64,000 nucleotides of DNA from NCBI RefSeq assembly GCF_002161085.1, contig NZ_NFLU01000004.1, forward strand, positions 124,001 through 188,000. The letters run 5' to 3'. A model generated the notes under the pieces. The model did not search any database, was not told where the DNA came from, and saw nothing but the letters and a program-made list of their open reading frames with translations. Shown here piece by piece: positions 8,608 to 16,209 of this stretch; the first letter of the stretch is position 1, and each line of letters starts with the position of its first letter. The stretch comes from Flavonifractor sp. An112 (GTDB lineage Bacteria; Bacillota; Clostridia; Oscillospirales; Oscillospiraceae). The translations under genes were made by a program, and so were the position numbers.

Positions 8608-9258
8608 CTGACCCGACTCGGCGAGACCCTGCGGGCCTATCAGGCCCGCGACCCGGCGGCACGGAGCCGTCTGGAGATCTTTTTGCTCTATCCCGGCGTA
8701 CACGCCATCATCTACCACCGGCTGGCCCATTTTCTCTACCGGCACCACCTGAAATTCCTGGCCCGGTTCGTCAGCCAGTGGAGCCGGTTCTGGACCGGCA
8801 TTGAGATCCACCCCGGGGCCAAAATCGGCCGCCGGTTCGTCATTGACCACGGCATGGGCATCGTCATCGGCGAGACCGCTGAGATCGGCGACGACTGCCT
8901 CATCTACCACGGCGTCACCCTGGGCGGTACCGGCAAGGACCAGGGCAAGCGCCACCCCACCCTGGGCAACAACGTGCTGGTGTCCACCGGCGCCAAAGTG
9001 CTGGGCCCTTTCAAGGTGGGGGACAACTCCCGCATCGCCGCCAACGCGGTGGTGCTTAGCGAGATTCCGCCAAACGCCACCGCTGTGGGCGTGCCCGCCC
9101 GGGTGGTGCGTATCGCCGGGGAGAAGGTGGACTACGCCTCCTCCGTGGACCAGATCCACGTCACCGACCCGGTGCAGAAAGAATTGCAGGCCATCAGCTC
9201 CCGGCTGGAGTGGCTGGAAAAGCTGATGGATGAACAGGCCAGAAGCCAAAATCAATAA
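8608..9258 (+). CDS. cysE: Serine O-acetyltransferase CysE
   Basis: Acetylates L-serine with acetyl-CoA, giving O-acetylserine for cysteine synthesis. The C-terminal left-handed beta-helix contains DHGMGIVIGETAEIGDD and YHGVTLGGTGKDQGKRHPTLG with the active-site histidines and the CoA loop. The frame is open through the T-box, so the start must lie after the terminator: GGAGG at 8595-8599 is followed eight bases later by CTG 8608, the best-spaced codon. TTG 8593 and GTG 8599 are in frame but overlap the ribosome binding site. The gene is placed with cysS under one cysteine T-box. Confidence 0.92.
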   Translation: MTRLGETLRAYQARDPAARSRLEIFLLYPGVHAIIYHRLAHFLYRHHLKFLARFVSQWSRFWTGIEIHPGAKIGRRFVIDHGMGIVIGETAEIGDDCLIYHGVTLGGTGKDQGKRHPTLGNNVLVSTGAKVLGPFKVGDNSRIAANAVVLSEIPPNATAVGVPARVVRIAGEKVDYASSVDQIHVTDPVQKELQAISSRLEWLEKLMDEQARSQNQ

Positions 9259-9271
9259 GGAGCGAATTGCT

Positions 9272-10684
9272 ATGAAACTGTATAACTCCGCAAGCCACAA
9301 AAAGGAAGAGTTTGTCCCCCACGAGCCGGGCAAGGTGACCATGTACACCTGCGGCCCCACGGTGTATCACTTCGCCCACATCGGCAACCTGCGCAGCTAC
9401 CTGATGGAGGACGTGCTGGAGAAGTTCCTCCGCTACGACGGCTACGACGTGAAGCGGATCATGAACATCACCGACGTGGGCCATCTGGCCTCCGACGCCG
9501 ACACCGGCGAGGACAAGATGGTGAAGGGCGCCAAGCGGGAGCGCAAGAGCGTCATGGAGATCGCCAAGTTCTACACCGACGCCTTCTTTGCCGACTGCAA
9601 GAAGCTGAACATCAAGTACCCCGACGTGGTGCAGCCCGCCACCGGCATGATCGACGACTATATCAAGGTCATTACCAAGCTGCTGGACACCGGCTATGCC
9701 TATGTGGCGGGGGGCAACGTGTATTTCGACACCTCCAAGCTGGAGAAATACTATGTGTTCAACGACCACGACGAGGAGGACCTGGCGGTGGGCGTCCGCG
9801 AGGGCGTGGAGGAGGACACCAACAAGCGCAACAAGAACGACTTTGTGCTGTGGTTCACCAAGTCCAAGTTTGAAGATCAGGCCCTGAAGTGGGACTCCCC
9901 CTGGGGCGTGGGCTATCCCGGCTGGCACATCGAGTGCTCCTGCATCTCCATGAAGTACGCCGGTGAGTACCTGGATCTCCACTGCGGCGGCATTGACAAC
10001 GCCTTCCCCCACCACACCAACGAGATCGCCCAGTCGGAGGCCTATCTGGGCCATCCCTGGTGCAAATACTGGATGCACGTCCATCACCTGAACACCAACG
10101 ACGGCAAGATGAGCAAGTCCAAAGGCGAGTTCCTCACCGTCTCCCTGCTGGAGGAGAAGGGGTACGATCCTCTGGTCTACCGCTTCTTCTGCCTCCAGTC
10201 CCACTACCGCAAGAGCCTGGTGTTCTCCTGGGAGAACCTGGACAACGCCAAGGTGGCCTACGATAAGCTGGTGGCCCGGGTGGCCGCCCTGTCCGATGAC
10301 CCCGCCCCGGTGGACCAGGAGGCCGCGGCCAAATATAAGGCCGCCTTTATCGAGGCGGTGGGCAACGACCTGAACACCTCCCTGGGGGTCACCGCCCTGT
10401 ACGATGTGCTCAAGGCCGATGTGAACGACGCCACCAAGCGCTCCCTCATCGGCAGCTTTGACCAGGTGCTGGGCCTGTCCCTGCTGGAGAAGGCCGCCGC
10501 CCAGCGGGAGAAGGCCGCCGCCCCGGTGGAGGGGGCCGAGGAGATCGAGGCCCTCATCGCCCAGCGGCTGGAGGCCAAGAAGGCCAAGGATTGGGCTACC
10601 GCCGACGCCATCCGGGATCAGCTCAAGGAGATGGGCGTGGAGATCAAGGACAGCAAGGAAGGGACCACCTGGACCCGGGTATAA
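9272..10684 (+). CDS. cysS: Cysteinyl-tRNA synthetase
   Basis: Charges tRNA-Cys with cysteine. Class I synthetase with HIGN (residues 36-39), zinc cysteine C27 in MYTCGPTVY, further zinc ligands in WHIECS and HHTNE segments, and the KMSKS loop near residue 280 (GKMSKSKGEF). A helical C-terminal tRNA-binding domain follows. AAGGAG at 9257-9262 sets ATG 9272; the open frame upstream is only overlap with cysE. Together with cysE it couples cysteine production to tRNA-Cys charging through the T-box. Confidence 0.97.
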   Translation: MKLYNSASHKKEEFVPHEPGKVTMYTCGPTVYHFAHIGNLRSYLMEDVLEKFLRYDGYDVKRIMNITDVGHLASDADTGEDKMVKGAKRERKSVMEIAKFYTDAFFADCKKLNIKYPDVVQPATGMIDDYIKVITKLLDTGYAYVAGGNVYFDTSKLEKYYVFNDHDEEDLAVGVREGVEEDTNKRNKNDFVLWFTKSKFEDQALKWDSPWGVGYPGWHIECSCISMKYAGEYLDLHCGGIDNAFPHHTNEIAQSEAYLGHPWCKYWMHVHHLNTNDGKMSKSKGEFLTVSLLEEKGYDPLVYRFFCLQSHYRKSLVFSWENLDNAKVAYDKLVARVAALSDDPAPVDQEAAAKYKAAFIEAVGNDLNTSLGVTALYDVLKADVNDATKRSLIGSFDQVLGLSLLEKAAAQREKAAAPVEGAEEIEALIAQRLEAKKAKDWATADAIRDQLKEMGVEIKDSKEGTTWTRV

Positions 10685-10696
10685 GTTATGGAATCA

Positions 10697-10732
10697 GCGC
10701 CCGCCGGCATTGCCGGCGGGCGCTTCTGTTTT
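10697..10732 (+). terminator. Terminator after cysS
   Basis: Very stable GC hairpin, arms GCGCCCGCCGGCA and complement (10697-10723), followed by TTCTGTTTTGT. Confidence 0.85.
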
Positions 10733-10735
10733 GTA

Positions 10736-10787
10736 AATCTGATCTTATAAAATAGAATAAAATTGATACTTTTAAAAAGATCAGATT
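10736..10787. promoter_or_regulatory. Perfect 11-bp inverted repeat, probable operator
   Basis: AATCTGATCTT (10736-10746) and its exact complement AAGATCAGATT (10777-10787) are 30 bp apart in an AT-rich stretch. The right arm lies between a weak -35 (TTTAAA 10771-10776) and TATACT (10793-10798) of the following ECF gene, so a repressor bound there would block the promoter. I do not recognise the regulator. Confidence 0.5.
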
Positions 10788-10836
10788 AGAACTATACTGG
10801 AGGCACAGAAGAAAAACAGAAGGAAGGCGTTCCGGT

Positions 10837-11409
10837 ATGGTAAATCAAAAAACCAGACGTATGGTCATGGCGGCGCTGCTTGCAGCACTGACCACCGCGG
10901 CTACCATGGTGATCCGGATCCCCACCCCGACCCTGGGGTACGTCCATCTGGGTGACAGCATGGTGCTGATCTGCGGTATTCTGTTGGGGCCGGGGCTGGG
11001 CGCGGCGGCGGCCGGAATCGGGTCAATGCTGGCCGACCTGTTCGGCGGCTTTACGGCATGGGCGCCGGGGACCTTTGCCATCAAGGCGCTGACGGCGCTG
11101 GTGGGCGGGAGCCTGTATCGCCTTTGCCTGAGCCGGGAACACATCGCCCCGCCGTTGCGTGTGATTTTGTGCGGCATTCCGGCAGAAGCGGTGATGGTCG
11201 CCGGTTATTTCCTCTATGAAGTGGGAATGATGGCCCTGGCAGGCAGCAGCCTGATTGCCGCTGCCGCCGCAGTACTGGCAGGCGTACCCTTCAATGTGGT
11301 GCAGGGATTGACGGGGATCGTGGTAGCGGTTGTGCTGCTGCCGGTACTCAGCCATGCAGGAGCTGGGGCAGAGATGCCGGCCCACAGAAGGAAGAGCCAC
11401 AATTTCTGA
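10837..11409 (+). CDS. ECF transporter S component
   Basis: Substrate-binding membrane subunit of an energy-coupling factor vitamin transporter. The 190-aa protein has about six hydrophobic segments, an N-terminal RRMVMAALLAALTTAATMVI with the Ala-rich helix that contacts EcfT, and the HLGDSMVLICGILLGPGLG and GSMLADLFGG motifs common to S components. The vitamin is not identifiable from sequence alone. It stands as a single gene with its own promoter and terminator; the shared energising module ecfA1-ecfA2-ecfT is 22 kb downstream. A GAAGGAAGG sequence precedes ATG 10837. Confidence 0.88.
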   Translation: MVNQKTRRMVMAALLAALTTAATMVIRIPTPTLGYVHLGDSMVLICGILLGPGLGAAAAGIGSMLADLFGGFTAWAPGTFAIKALTALVGGSLYRLCLSREHIAPPLRVILCGIPAEAVMVAGYFLYEVGMMALAGSSLIAAAAAVLAGVPFNVVQGLTGIVVAVVLLPVLSHAGAGAEMPAHRRKSHNF

Positions 11410-11412
11410 TAA

Positions 11413-11443
11413 AAAAGGTGCCCTCCTATGGAGGGCACCTTTT
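11413..11443. terminator. Bidirectional terminator
   Basis: 14-bp stem AAAAGGTGCCCTCC (11413-11426), 3-nt loop, and complement ending in TTTT (11430-11443), with A- and T-runs on both sides. It serves the ECF gene (+) and the long minus-strand operon ending in bcp. Confidence 0.9.
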
Positions 11444-11447
11444 TGGT

Positions 11448-11906
11448 TTATCCGCGCAGGTAGGCCAGAATATCGGCGGCGTTGGTGTCCGGCTTCACCT
11501 TGGGCATCACCTTTTCGATGACGCCGTCGGCGTTGATAACGAAGGTGGAGCGGACCACCCCCATGGACACCTTGCCGTAGTTCTTCTTTTCCTGCCATAC
11601 GCCGTAGGCCTGAATGGCGGTCAGCTCCGGATCGGACAGCAGGATGAAGGGCAGCTCGTGCTTCTGGGCGAACTTCTGGTGAGAGGCCACCGAGTCCTTG
11701 CTGATGCCGATGACCACCGTATCCAGAGCCTGGAATTCGTCGTAGGCGGCGGCGTAGCCGCAGGCCTGCCGGGTGCAGCCGGGGGTATTGTCCCGGGGAT
11801 AGAAATAGACCACCACCCGCTTGCCCCGGAACTGGGACAGGGTGACGGGGTTGCCCTCCTTGTCGGGGAGGGTGAAGTCGGGGGCGACGGTACCCACTTC
11901 CAGCAT
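11448..11906 (-). CDS. bcp: Thiol peroxidase, bacterioferritin comigratory protein (Bcp/PrxQ)
   Basis: Reduces hydrogen and organic peroxides with thiols from thioredoxin. The 152-aa peroxiredoxin contains the PXXXTXXC active site as PRDNTPGC with peroxidatic C44 and a nearby resolving C49, the arrangement of the PrxQ class. It is the last gene of the minus-strand unit, one base after yaaA, another peroxide-stress gene. The preceding genes encode an oxygen-sensitive oxidoreductase, so oxidative protection of that pathway is a plausible reason for linkage; that is inference. Confidence 0.94.
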   Translation of the reverse strand: MLEVGTVAPDFTLPDKEGNPVTLSQFRGKRVVVYFYPRDNTPGCTRQACGYAAAYDEFQALDTVVIGISKDSVASHQKFAQKHELPFILLSDPELTAIQAYGVWQEKKNYGKVSMGVVRSTFVINADGVIEKVMPKVKPDTNAADILAYLRG

Positions 11907-11907
11907 A

Positions 11908-12657
11908 TCAGGGTTCCTCCTTCAGGAAAACATAGTGTTGGGGATCGGAATGGGCGGGGGAGAAGGTGTAGCCCAGCCGGTCAAAATCTCGCAGCTCCTC
12001 CGCCTGTTGGACATGATGCTCCGCCATCCAGCGGACCATCTCACCCCGGGCCATCTTGCACATAGTGCCCTTCTCCACCACCTTGCCGTTCTTCTCCTCC
12101 CCGAAGGTGCAGGTAAGGAAGGCGACGGCGGGGGGCAGGTGGGGGGAGACCGCTTTGCTGTATTCCTTGGAGGCCAGATTGACCACCAGATCGGTCTGGG
12201 CGGCCAGGGCCTCTGCCAGCTTGTTGCCCCAGAAGGCGTACAGATCCTTGTGTCCATCCACCTTCAGGGGGGCGGCCATCTCCAGCCGGTAGGGGGTCAC
12301 CCCGTCGAAGGGGCGCAGCAGCCCGTAGAAGCCGGAGAGGATGCGCAGGTGTTCCTTTACATAGTCCAGCTGTGCCCGATCAAAGACGCCGGGGGCCATG
12401 TACTGGTACTGGATGCCCTCATAGGACAGCAGGGCGGGGGTGAGGCGGCCCTCCAGGTCCATATGGGCCAGCCGCTCCAAATTGAGGGCGGCGATGGAGT
12501 CATTGCACTTCCACAGCTTTTGCAGGGCGGGGCCGTCCATGGCCTTCAGCGCCGCCAACAGCCGCCCGGTCTCGGGCAGAAAGGCGGGCAGGCCCTCGGG
12601 GGCAAAGCTGTCGGTGTCCACCCGCATTTTCTTGGCGGGGGAGATGATGATGCGCAT
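11908..12657 (-). CDS. yaaA: Peroxide stress protein YaaA
   Basis: DUF328/UPF0246 family protein. In Escherichia coli YaaA limits free intracellular iron under hydrogen peroxide stress and has DNA-binding ability. The family signature MRIIISPAKKM at the start, ALKAMDGPALQKLWKCND, and the C-terminal KMARGEMVRWM are all seen; 249 aa is full length. It lies one base from bcp and 14 bp from the aminotransferase stop, so it is part of the same operon. Confidence 0.93.
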   Translation of the reverse strand: MRIIISPAKKMRVDTDSFAPEGLPAFLPETGRLLAALKAMDGPALQKLWKCNDSIAALNLERLAHMDLEGRLTPALLSYEGIQYQYMAPGVFDRAQLDYVKEHLRILSGFYGLLRPFDGVTPYRLEMAAPLKVDGHKDLYAFWGNKLAEALAAQTDLVVNLASKEYSKAVSPHLPPAVAFLTCTFGEEKNGKVVEKGTMCKMARGEMVRWMAEHHVQQAEELRDFDRLGYTFSPAHSDPQHYVFLKEEP

Positions 12658-12671
12658 GGATTCCTCCCGGC

Positions 12672-13838
12672 TCAGGCCATTTTCTCCTTGATGTGGGACA
12701 GACGGTCCAGGGCCTCCAGCAGGGTCTCATCCTTCTTGGCGAAGTGGAGGCGGACGATGTTGGGCACGTCCTCCATGAAGAAGGAGGTGCCGGGTACGGC
12801 GGCCACGCCCACCTTCTGAGTCAGCTCCTCGCAGAACTCCACATCGGTCTGGCCCTTTTTCAGGTAGGGACCGATGTCGGCCAGCACGAAGTAGGTGCCC
12901 TGGGGATCGGTGTAGGGGATGCCGATGTTGTCCAGCCCCTTGGTGAAGAGCTCCTTCATGTGGGCGTAGTGGGCCCCGAACTCCTCATAGTAGCTGTCGG
13001 GCATCTCCAGACCAGCGATGGCGGCCTCCATCAGGGGAGAGGGGGCGCCCACGGCGTTGAAGTCGTGGTACTGCTTGATCTTGTCCATCAGGTGCTTGGG
13101 GGCGATGGCGTAGCCCAGCCGCCAGCCGGTGATGGAGTAGGTCTTGGACAGGGAGGAGCAGGACACAGTGCGTTCCCACATACCGGGGATGGAGTTCATA
13201 TAGGTGTGCTTGTGGGGGGCGTAGACGATGTGCTCGTATACTTCATCCATAATGGCGTACACATCGTACTTGATGCACAGGTCCGCGATGAGCTTCAGCT
13301 CCTCCTCGGTAAACACCTTGCCGCTGGGGTTGGAGGGGTTGCAGATGAGGATGGCCTTGGGGTGCTGCTTGAAGGCGTCCTCCAGCACAGTGGCGTCGAA
13401 GCCGAAGGCGGGGGGCACCAGAGGCACATAGATAGGCTCACAGTCGGCAAAGAGGGCCTGGGCATGGTAGTTTTCAAAATAGGGGGAGAAGAGGATAATC
13501 TTATCCCCCGGGTTGGTGAGGGCAAAAATGGTATCCACCATGGCCTCGGTGGAGCCGATGGTCACCACCATCTCGGTCTCCGGGTCCAGGGTGCGGCCCA
13601 TGAAGCGGCCGCACTTTTTGGCCAGAGCCCGGCGGAAGTTGGGGGCGCCCATGGTGATGGGGTACTGGTGAGGGCCGGCATGGGCCACCTCAGCCAGCCG
13701 GTCCAGCAGTGCCTTGGGCGGGTCGAAATCAGGGAAGCCCTGGGCAAGATTGATGGCGTTGTTGGCAATGGCGATGCGGGTCATCCGGCGAATGACGGAG
13801 TCGGTGAAATACTGGGTTTTCTTGCTCAACGGCTGCAT
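12672..13838 (-). CDS. Pyridoxal-phosphate aminotransferase, class I/II
   Basis: Fold-type I aminotransferase with the PLP lysine K232 in SSLSKTYSITGWRLGY, the CNPSNPSGK phosphate loop and AIMDEVYEHIVY. It should turn an amino acid into its 2-oxo acid. Neighbouring iorA/iorB, CoA ligase and ACT genes suggest aromatic or branched amino acids as substrate, giving the arylpyruvate used by the oxidoreductase; this is inferred from context. Length (388 aa) is normal. Confidence 0.9.
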   Translation of the reverse strand: MQPLSKKTQYFTDSVIRRMTRIAIANNAINLAQGFPDFDPPKALLDRLAEVAHAGPHQYPITMGAPNFRRALAKKCGRFMGRTLDPETEMVVTIGSTEAMVDTIFALTNPGDKIILFSPYFENYHAQALFADCEPIYVPLVPPAFGFDATVLEDAFKQHPKAILICNPSNPSGKVFTEEELKLIADLCIKYDVYAIMDEVYEHIVYAPHKHTYMNSIPGMWERTVSCSSLSKTYSITGWRLGYAIAPKHLMDKIKQYHDFNAVGAPSPLMEAAIAGLEMPDSYYEEFGAHYAHMKELFTKGLDNIGIPYTDPQGTYFVLADIGPYLKKGQTDVEFCEELTQKVGVAAVPGTSFFMEDVPNIVRLHFAKKDETLLEALDRLSHIKEKMA

Positions 13839-13862
13839 AACAGTTCAACCTCGCTTTTCTCG

Positions 13863-14294
13863 TTAATGGACGCCCAGCGCCTCGCCCCGGGCGGGGGGCA
13901 TGGCGTTGGCCTGGAGCAGGCTGGCCAGCCCCACGGCGTCGGCCACACGGAAGATCATGCAGGCCTGGCCGTCCACCTGGCCAAAGACCGAGTAGACGTA
14001 CTCCACATCAATGGATTCCTTAGCCAGCAGGGACAGAATACGGCCCAGGCCGCCAGGCTCGTCGGGTACCAACACTGCTACAACCGGGGTCATGGAGACG
14101 ATGAAGCCGTGTTCCAGCAGCAGGGAGGCGGCCTGCTGGGGCTGATCCACGATCATGCGCAGCACGCCGTAATCGCTGGTTTCGGCGATGTGGAGGGCCC
14201 GCATATTGATCTGATGTTCGGACAGAATGGCGGTGATCTCCGCCAGCTGCCCCGCCCGGTTTTCCAGAAAGACAGAAATCTGTTGGATGGTCAT
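13863..14294 (-). CDS. Tandem ACT-domain protein
   Basis: Small amino-acid-binding regulator made of two ACT domains. The first starts MTIQQISVFLENRAGQLAEITAILSEHQINMRAL and the second VVAVLVPDEPGGLGRILSLLAKESIDVEYVYS. Both show the Gly-Arg/Gly-Leu ligand turn. Such proteins often accompany indolepyruvate oxidoreductase and phenylacetate-CoA ligase genes and probably sense an aromatic or branched amino acid, though the target is unknown. Gaps to its neighbours are 15 and 24 bp. Confidence 0.9.
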   Translation of the reverse strand: MTIQQISVFLENRAGQLAEITAILSEHQINMRALHIAETSDYGVLRMIVDQPQQAASLLLEHGFIVSMTPVVAVLVPDEPGGLGRILSLLAKESIDVEYVYSVFGQVDGQACMIFRVADAVGLASLLQANAMPPARGEALGVH

Positions 14295-14309
14295 AACCTT
14301 GCTCCTCTC

Positions 14310-15611
14310 TTAGATCTTCCGCTTGTCGATGACGCGGACCGCCTTGCCCTCGGAGCGCTGGATGGACTTGGGGGCCACCAGACGGACCTTGGCGTAGATG
14401 CCCAGCATGGCCTTGAGGGCGGCCACAACCTGCTTCTCCTTTTCAGCCACCTGGCTCAGCTGGTCGGAGAACATCTCCGGGGTCATCTCCACCAGCACCT
14501 CCATGGTGTCGGTGTTGTTCACCCGGTCCACGATGATCTGATAGTTGGGGGCGAAGCTCTGGCCCATGAGTACCGTCTCGATCTGGGACGGGAACACGTT
14601 GACGCCCTTGATGATGAGCATATCGTCGCTGCGGCCCATGGGCTTGCTCATCTTGATGTGGGTGCGGCCGCAGGGGCAGTCCTCATGGTGAAGCACACAG
14701 ATGTCCCGGGTGCGGTAGCGCAGCAGGGGGAAGGCCTCCTTGGTAATGGAGGTGAACACCAGCTCGCCCTTGGACCCCTCGGGGAGGACCTCCCCGGTCT
14801 CGGGATCGATGATCTCGGCGATGAAGTGGTCCTCGTTGATGTGCATTCCGCTCTGGGCGGAGCACTCAAAGGCCACGCCGGGGCCGGACAGCTCGGTGAG
14901 GCCGTAGATGTCATAGGCCTTGATGCCCAGGGTTTCCTCGATGTTCTGCCGCATCTCCTGGCTCCAGGCCTCGGCGCCGAAGATACCCGCCTTCAGGGGA
15001 ATCTGGTCGGGGGTGAGGCCCATCTCCTTCATGCTCTCAGCCAGATAGGCGGCATAGGAGGGGGTGCAGCACAGAATGGTGGCGTTCAGGTCCCGGATGA
15101 ACATGATCTGCCGCTCGGTGTTGCCCGAGGAGGTGGGGATGGTAAGACAGCCCACCTTGTGGGAGCCGCCGTTGAGGCCGGGGCCACCGGTGAACAGGCC
15201 ATATCCGTAGCTCACCTGACACACGTCCTCGTTGGTGCCGCCGGCGGCCGTAATGGCGCGGGCGCAGCAGTCCTCCCACAGGTCGATGTCGTGCTGGGTG
15301 TAGAAGGCCACCACCCGCTTGCCGGTGGTGCCGGAAGTGGACTGGATGCGGACGCAGTCCTTCAAAGGCCGGGCCACCAGGCCGTAGGGATAGGCCTCCC
15401 GCAGGTCGGCCTTGGTGACGAAGGGCAGCTTGTGCAGATCGTCCACACCCTTGATGTCCTCGGGGGTCAGGCCCTTCTCCTCCATCTTCTTGCGGTAGTA
15501 GGGGACGTTGTCCCATACATTGTGGACTTGCTTGACCAGACGCTCATCCTGCCAGGCGCGGATCTGCTCCCGGCTGGCGCACTCAATGTCTTTCTGATAG
15601 TAACGCTCCAT
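14310..15611 (-). CDS. paaK: Phenylacetate-CoA ligase family protein
   Basis: AMP-forming CoA ligase of the PaaK type. ATP-binding motif SGTTGKRV (in QSTSGTTGKRVVAFY), YDIYGLTELSGPG, the YRTRDICVLHHEDCPCGRTH segment with zinc-like cysteines, and the C-terminal lysine region GKAVRVIDKRK are visible in a full-length 433 aa protein. It links aryl acids with CoA; in fermenting anaerobes near iorAB the enzyme may handle phenylacetate, indoleacetate or hydroxyphenylacetate. Direction and substrate are inferred. Confidence 0.92.
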   Translation of the reverse strand: MERYYQKDIECASREQIRAWQDERLVKQVHNVWDNVPYYRKKMEEKGLTPEDIKGVDDLHKLPFVTKADLREAYPYGLVARPLKDCVRIQSTSGTTGKRVVAFYTQHDIDLWEDCCARAITAAGGTNEDVCQVSYGYGLFTGGPGLNGGSHKVGCLTIPTSSGNTERQIMFIRDLNATILCCTPSYAAYLAESMKEMGLTPDQIPLKAGIFGAEAWSQEMRQNIEETLGIKAYDIYGLTELSGPGVAFECSAQSGMHINEDHFIAEIIDPETGEVLPEGSKGELVFTSITKEAFPLLRYRTRDICVLHHEDCPCGRTHIKMSKPMGRSDDMLIIKGVNVFPSQIETVLMGQSFAPNYQIIVDRVNNTDTMEVLVEMTPEMFSDQLSQVAEKEKQVVAALKAMLGIYAKVRLVAPKSIQRSEGKAVRVIDKRKI

Positions 15612-15630
15612 GCTTCTCTCTCCTCGCGGC

Positions 15631-16209
15631 TCAGGAATTTCTGCCCAGGTGGAAGGCTTTGCGGTTGAGTTCCAGGAATTTTTCCGGTACGCTGCGGGTC
15701 AGAGCCTGCTGCCAGGCCTCCTCCGGCAGGTCAAAGTACCGGGACAGACGGCCCATGAGCACCAGGTTCACCGCCTTGGGAGAACCGGCCTCCTCGGCCA
15801 GAGCCAGGGCGTCCATGGCGTCCACCAGCACCCCGGCCTCCTTCATCTGGCCCACCAGGTCCTGGGGATAGGCGGCGGCGCCGGTGATAACAGGCATGGG
15901 GTTGATCTGCTGGGTGTTGGTGATGATGCGCCCGCCGCTCTTGAGAAAGGCGGTGTAGCGGGCGGCCTCCAGAAGCTCAAAGGAGACGATGAAATCGGCC
16001 TCCCCCTGGTCGATGATGGGGGAGTATACCTTGTCGCCGAAGCGGACGTAGGTGACCACGCTACCGCCACGTTGGCTCATGCCGTGGACCTCGGATACCT
16101 TCACGTCATAGCCCTGGTCCAGAAGCAGACGGCCCAGCAGCTTGCTGGCCAGCAGGGAACCCTGGCCGCCTACGCCTACGATCATAATGTTTTTCGTATC
16201 CATGTTCAC
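15631..16209 (-). CDS. iorB: Indolepyruvate:ferredoxin oxidoreductase, beta subunit
   Basis: Gamma-type subunit of the 2-oxoacid:ferredoxin oxidoreductase family. MIVGVGGQGSLLASKLLGRLL is the signature N-terminal glycine-rich motif, followed by EVHGMSQRGGSVVTYVR. With IorA it converts arylpyruvates to arylacetyl-CoA while reducing ferredoxin. The ATG overlaps the end of iorA by four bases, the coupling expected for subunits made in equal amounts. Length 192 aa matches the family. Confidence 0.95.
   Translation of the reverse strand: MNMDTKNIMIVGVGGQGSLLASKLLGRLLLDQGYDVKVSEVHGMSQRGGSVVTYVRFGDKVYSPIIDQGEADFIVSFELLEAARYTAFLKSGGRIITNTQQINPMPVITGAAAYPQDLVGQMKEAGVLVDAMDALALAEEAGSPKAVNLVLMGRLSRYFDLPEEAWQQALTRSVPEKFLELNRKAFHLGRNS

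Noticed and set aside
12693-15668. 991-codon open frame on the plus strand opposite the aminotransferase-ligase genes
   Set aside because: It lies antisense to well-supported genes (aminotransferase, ACT protein, CoA ligase) and its product is His/Gly/Val-rich with no domain, typical of a GC-rich shadow frame.
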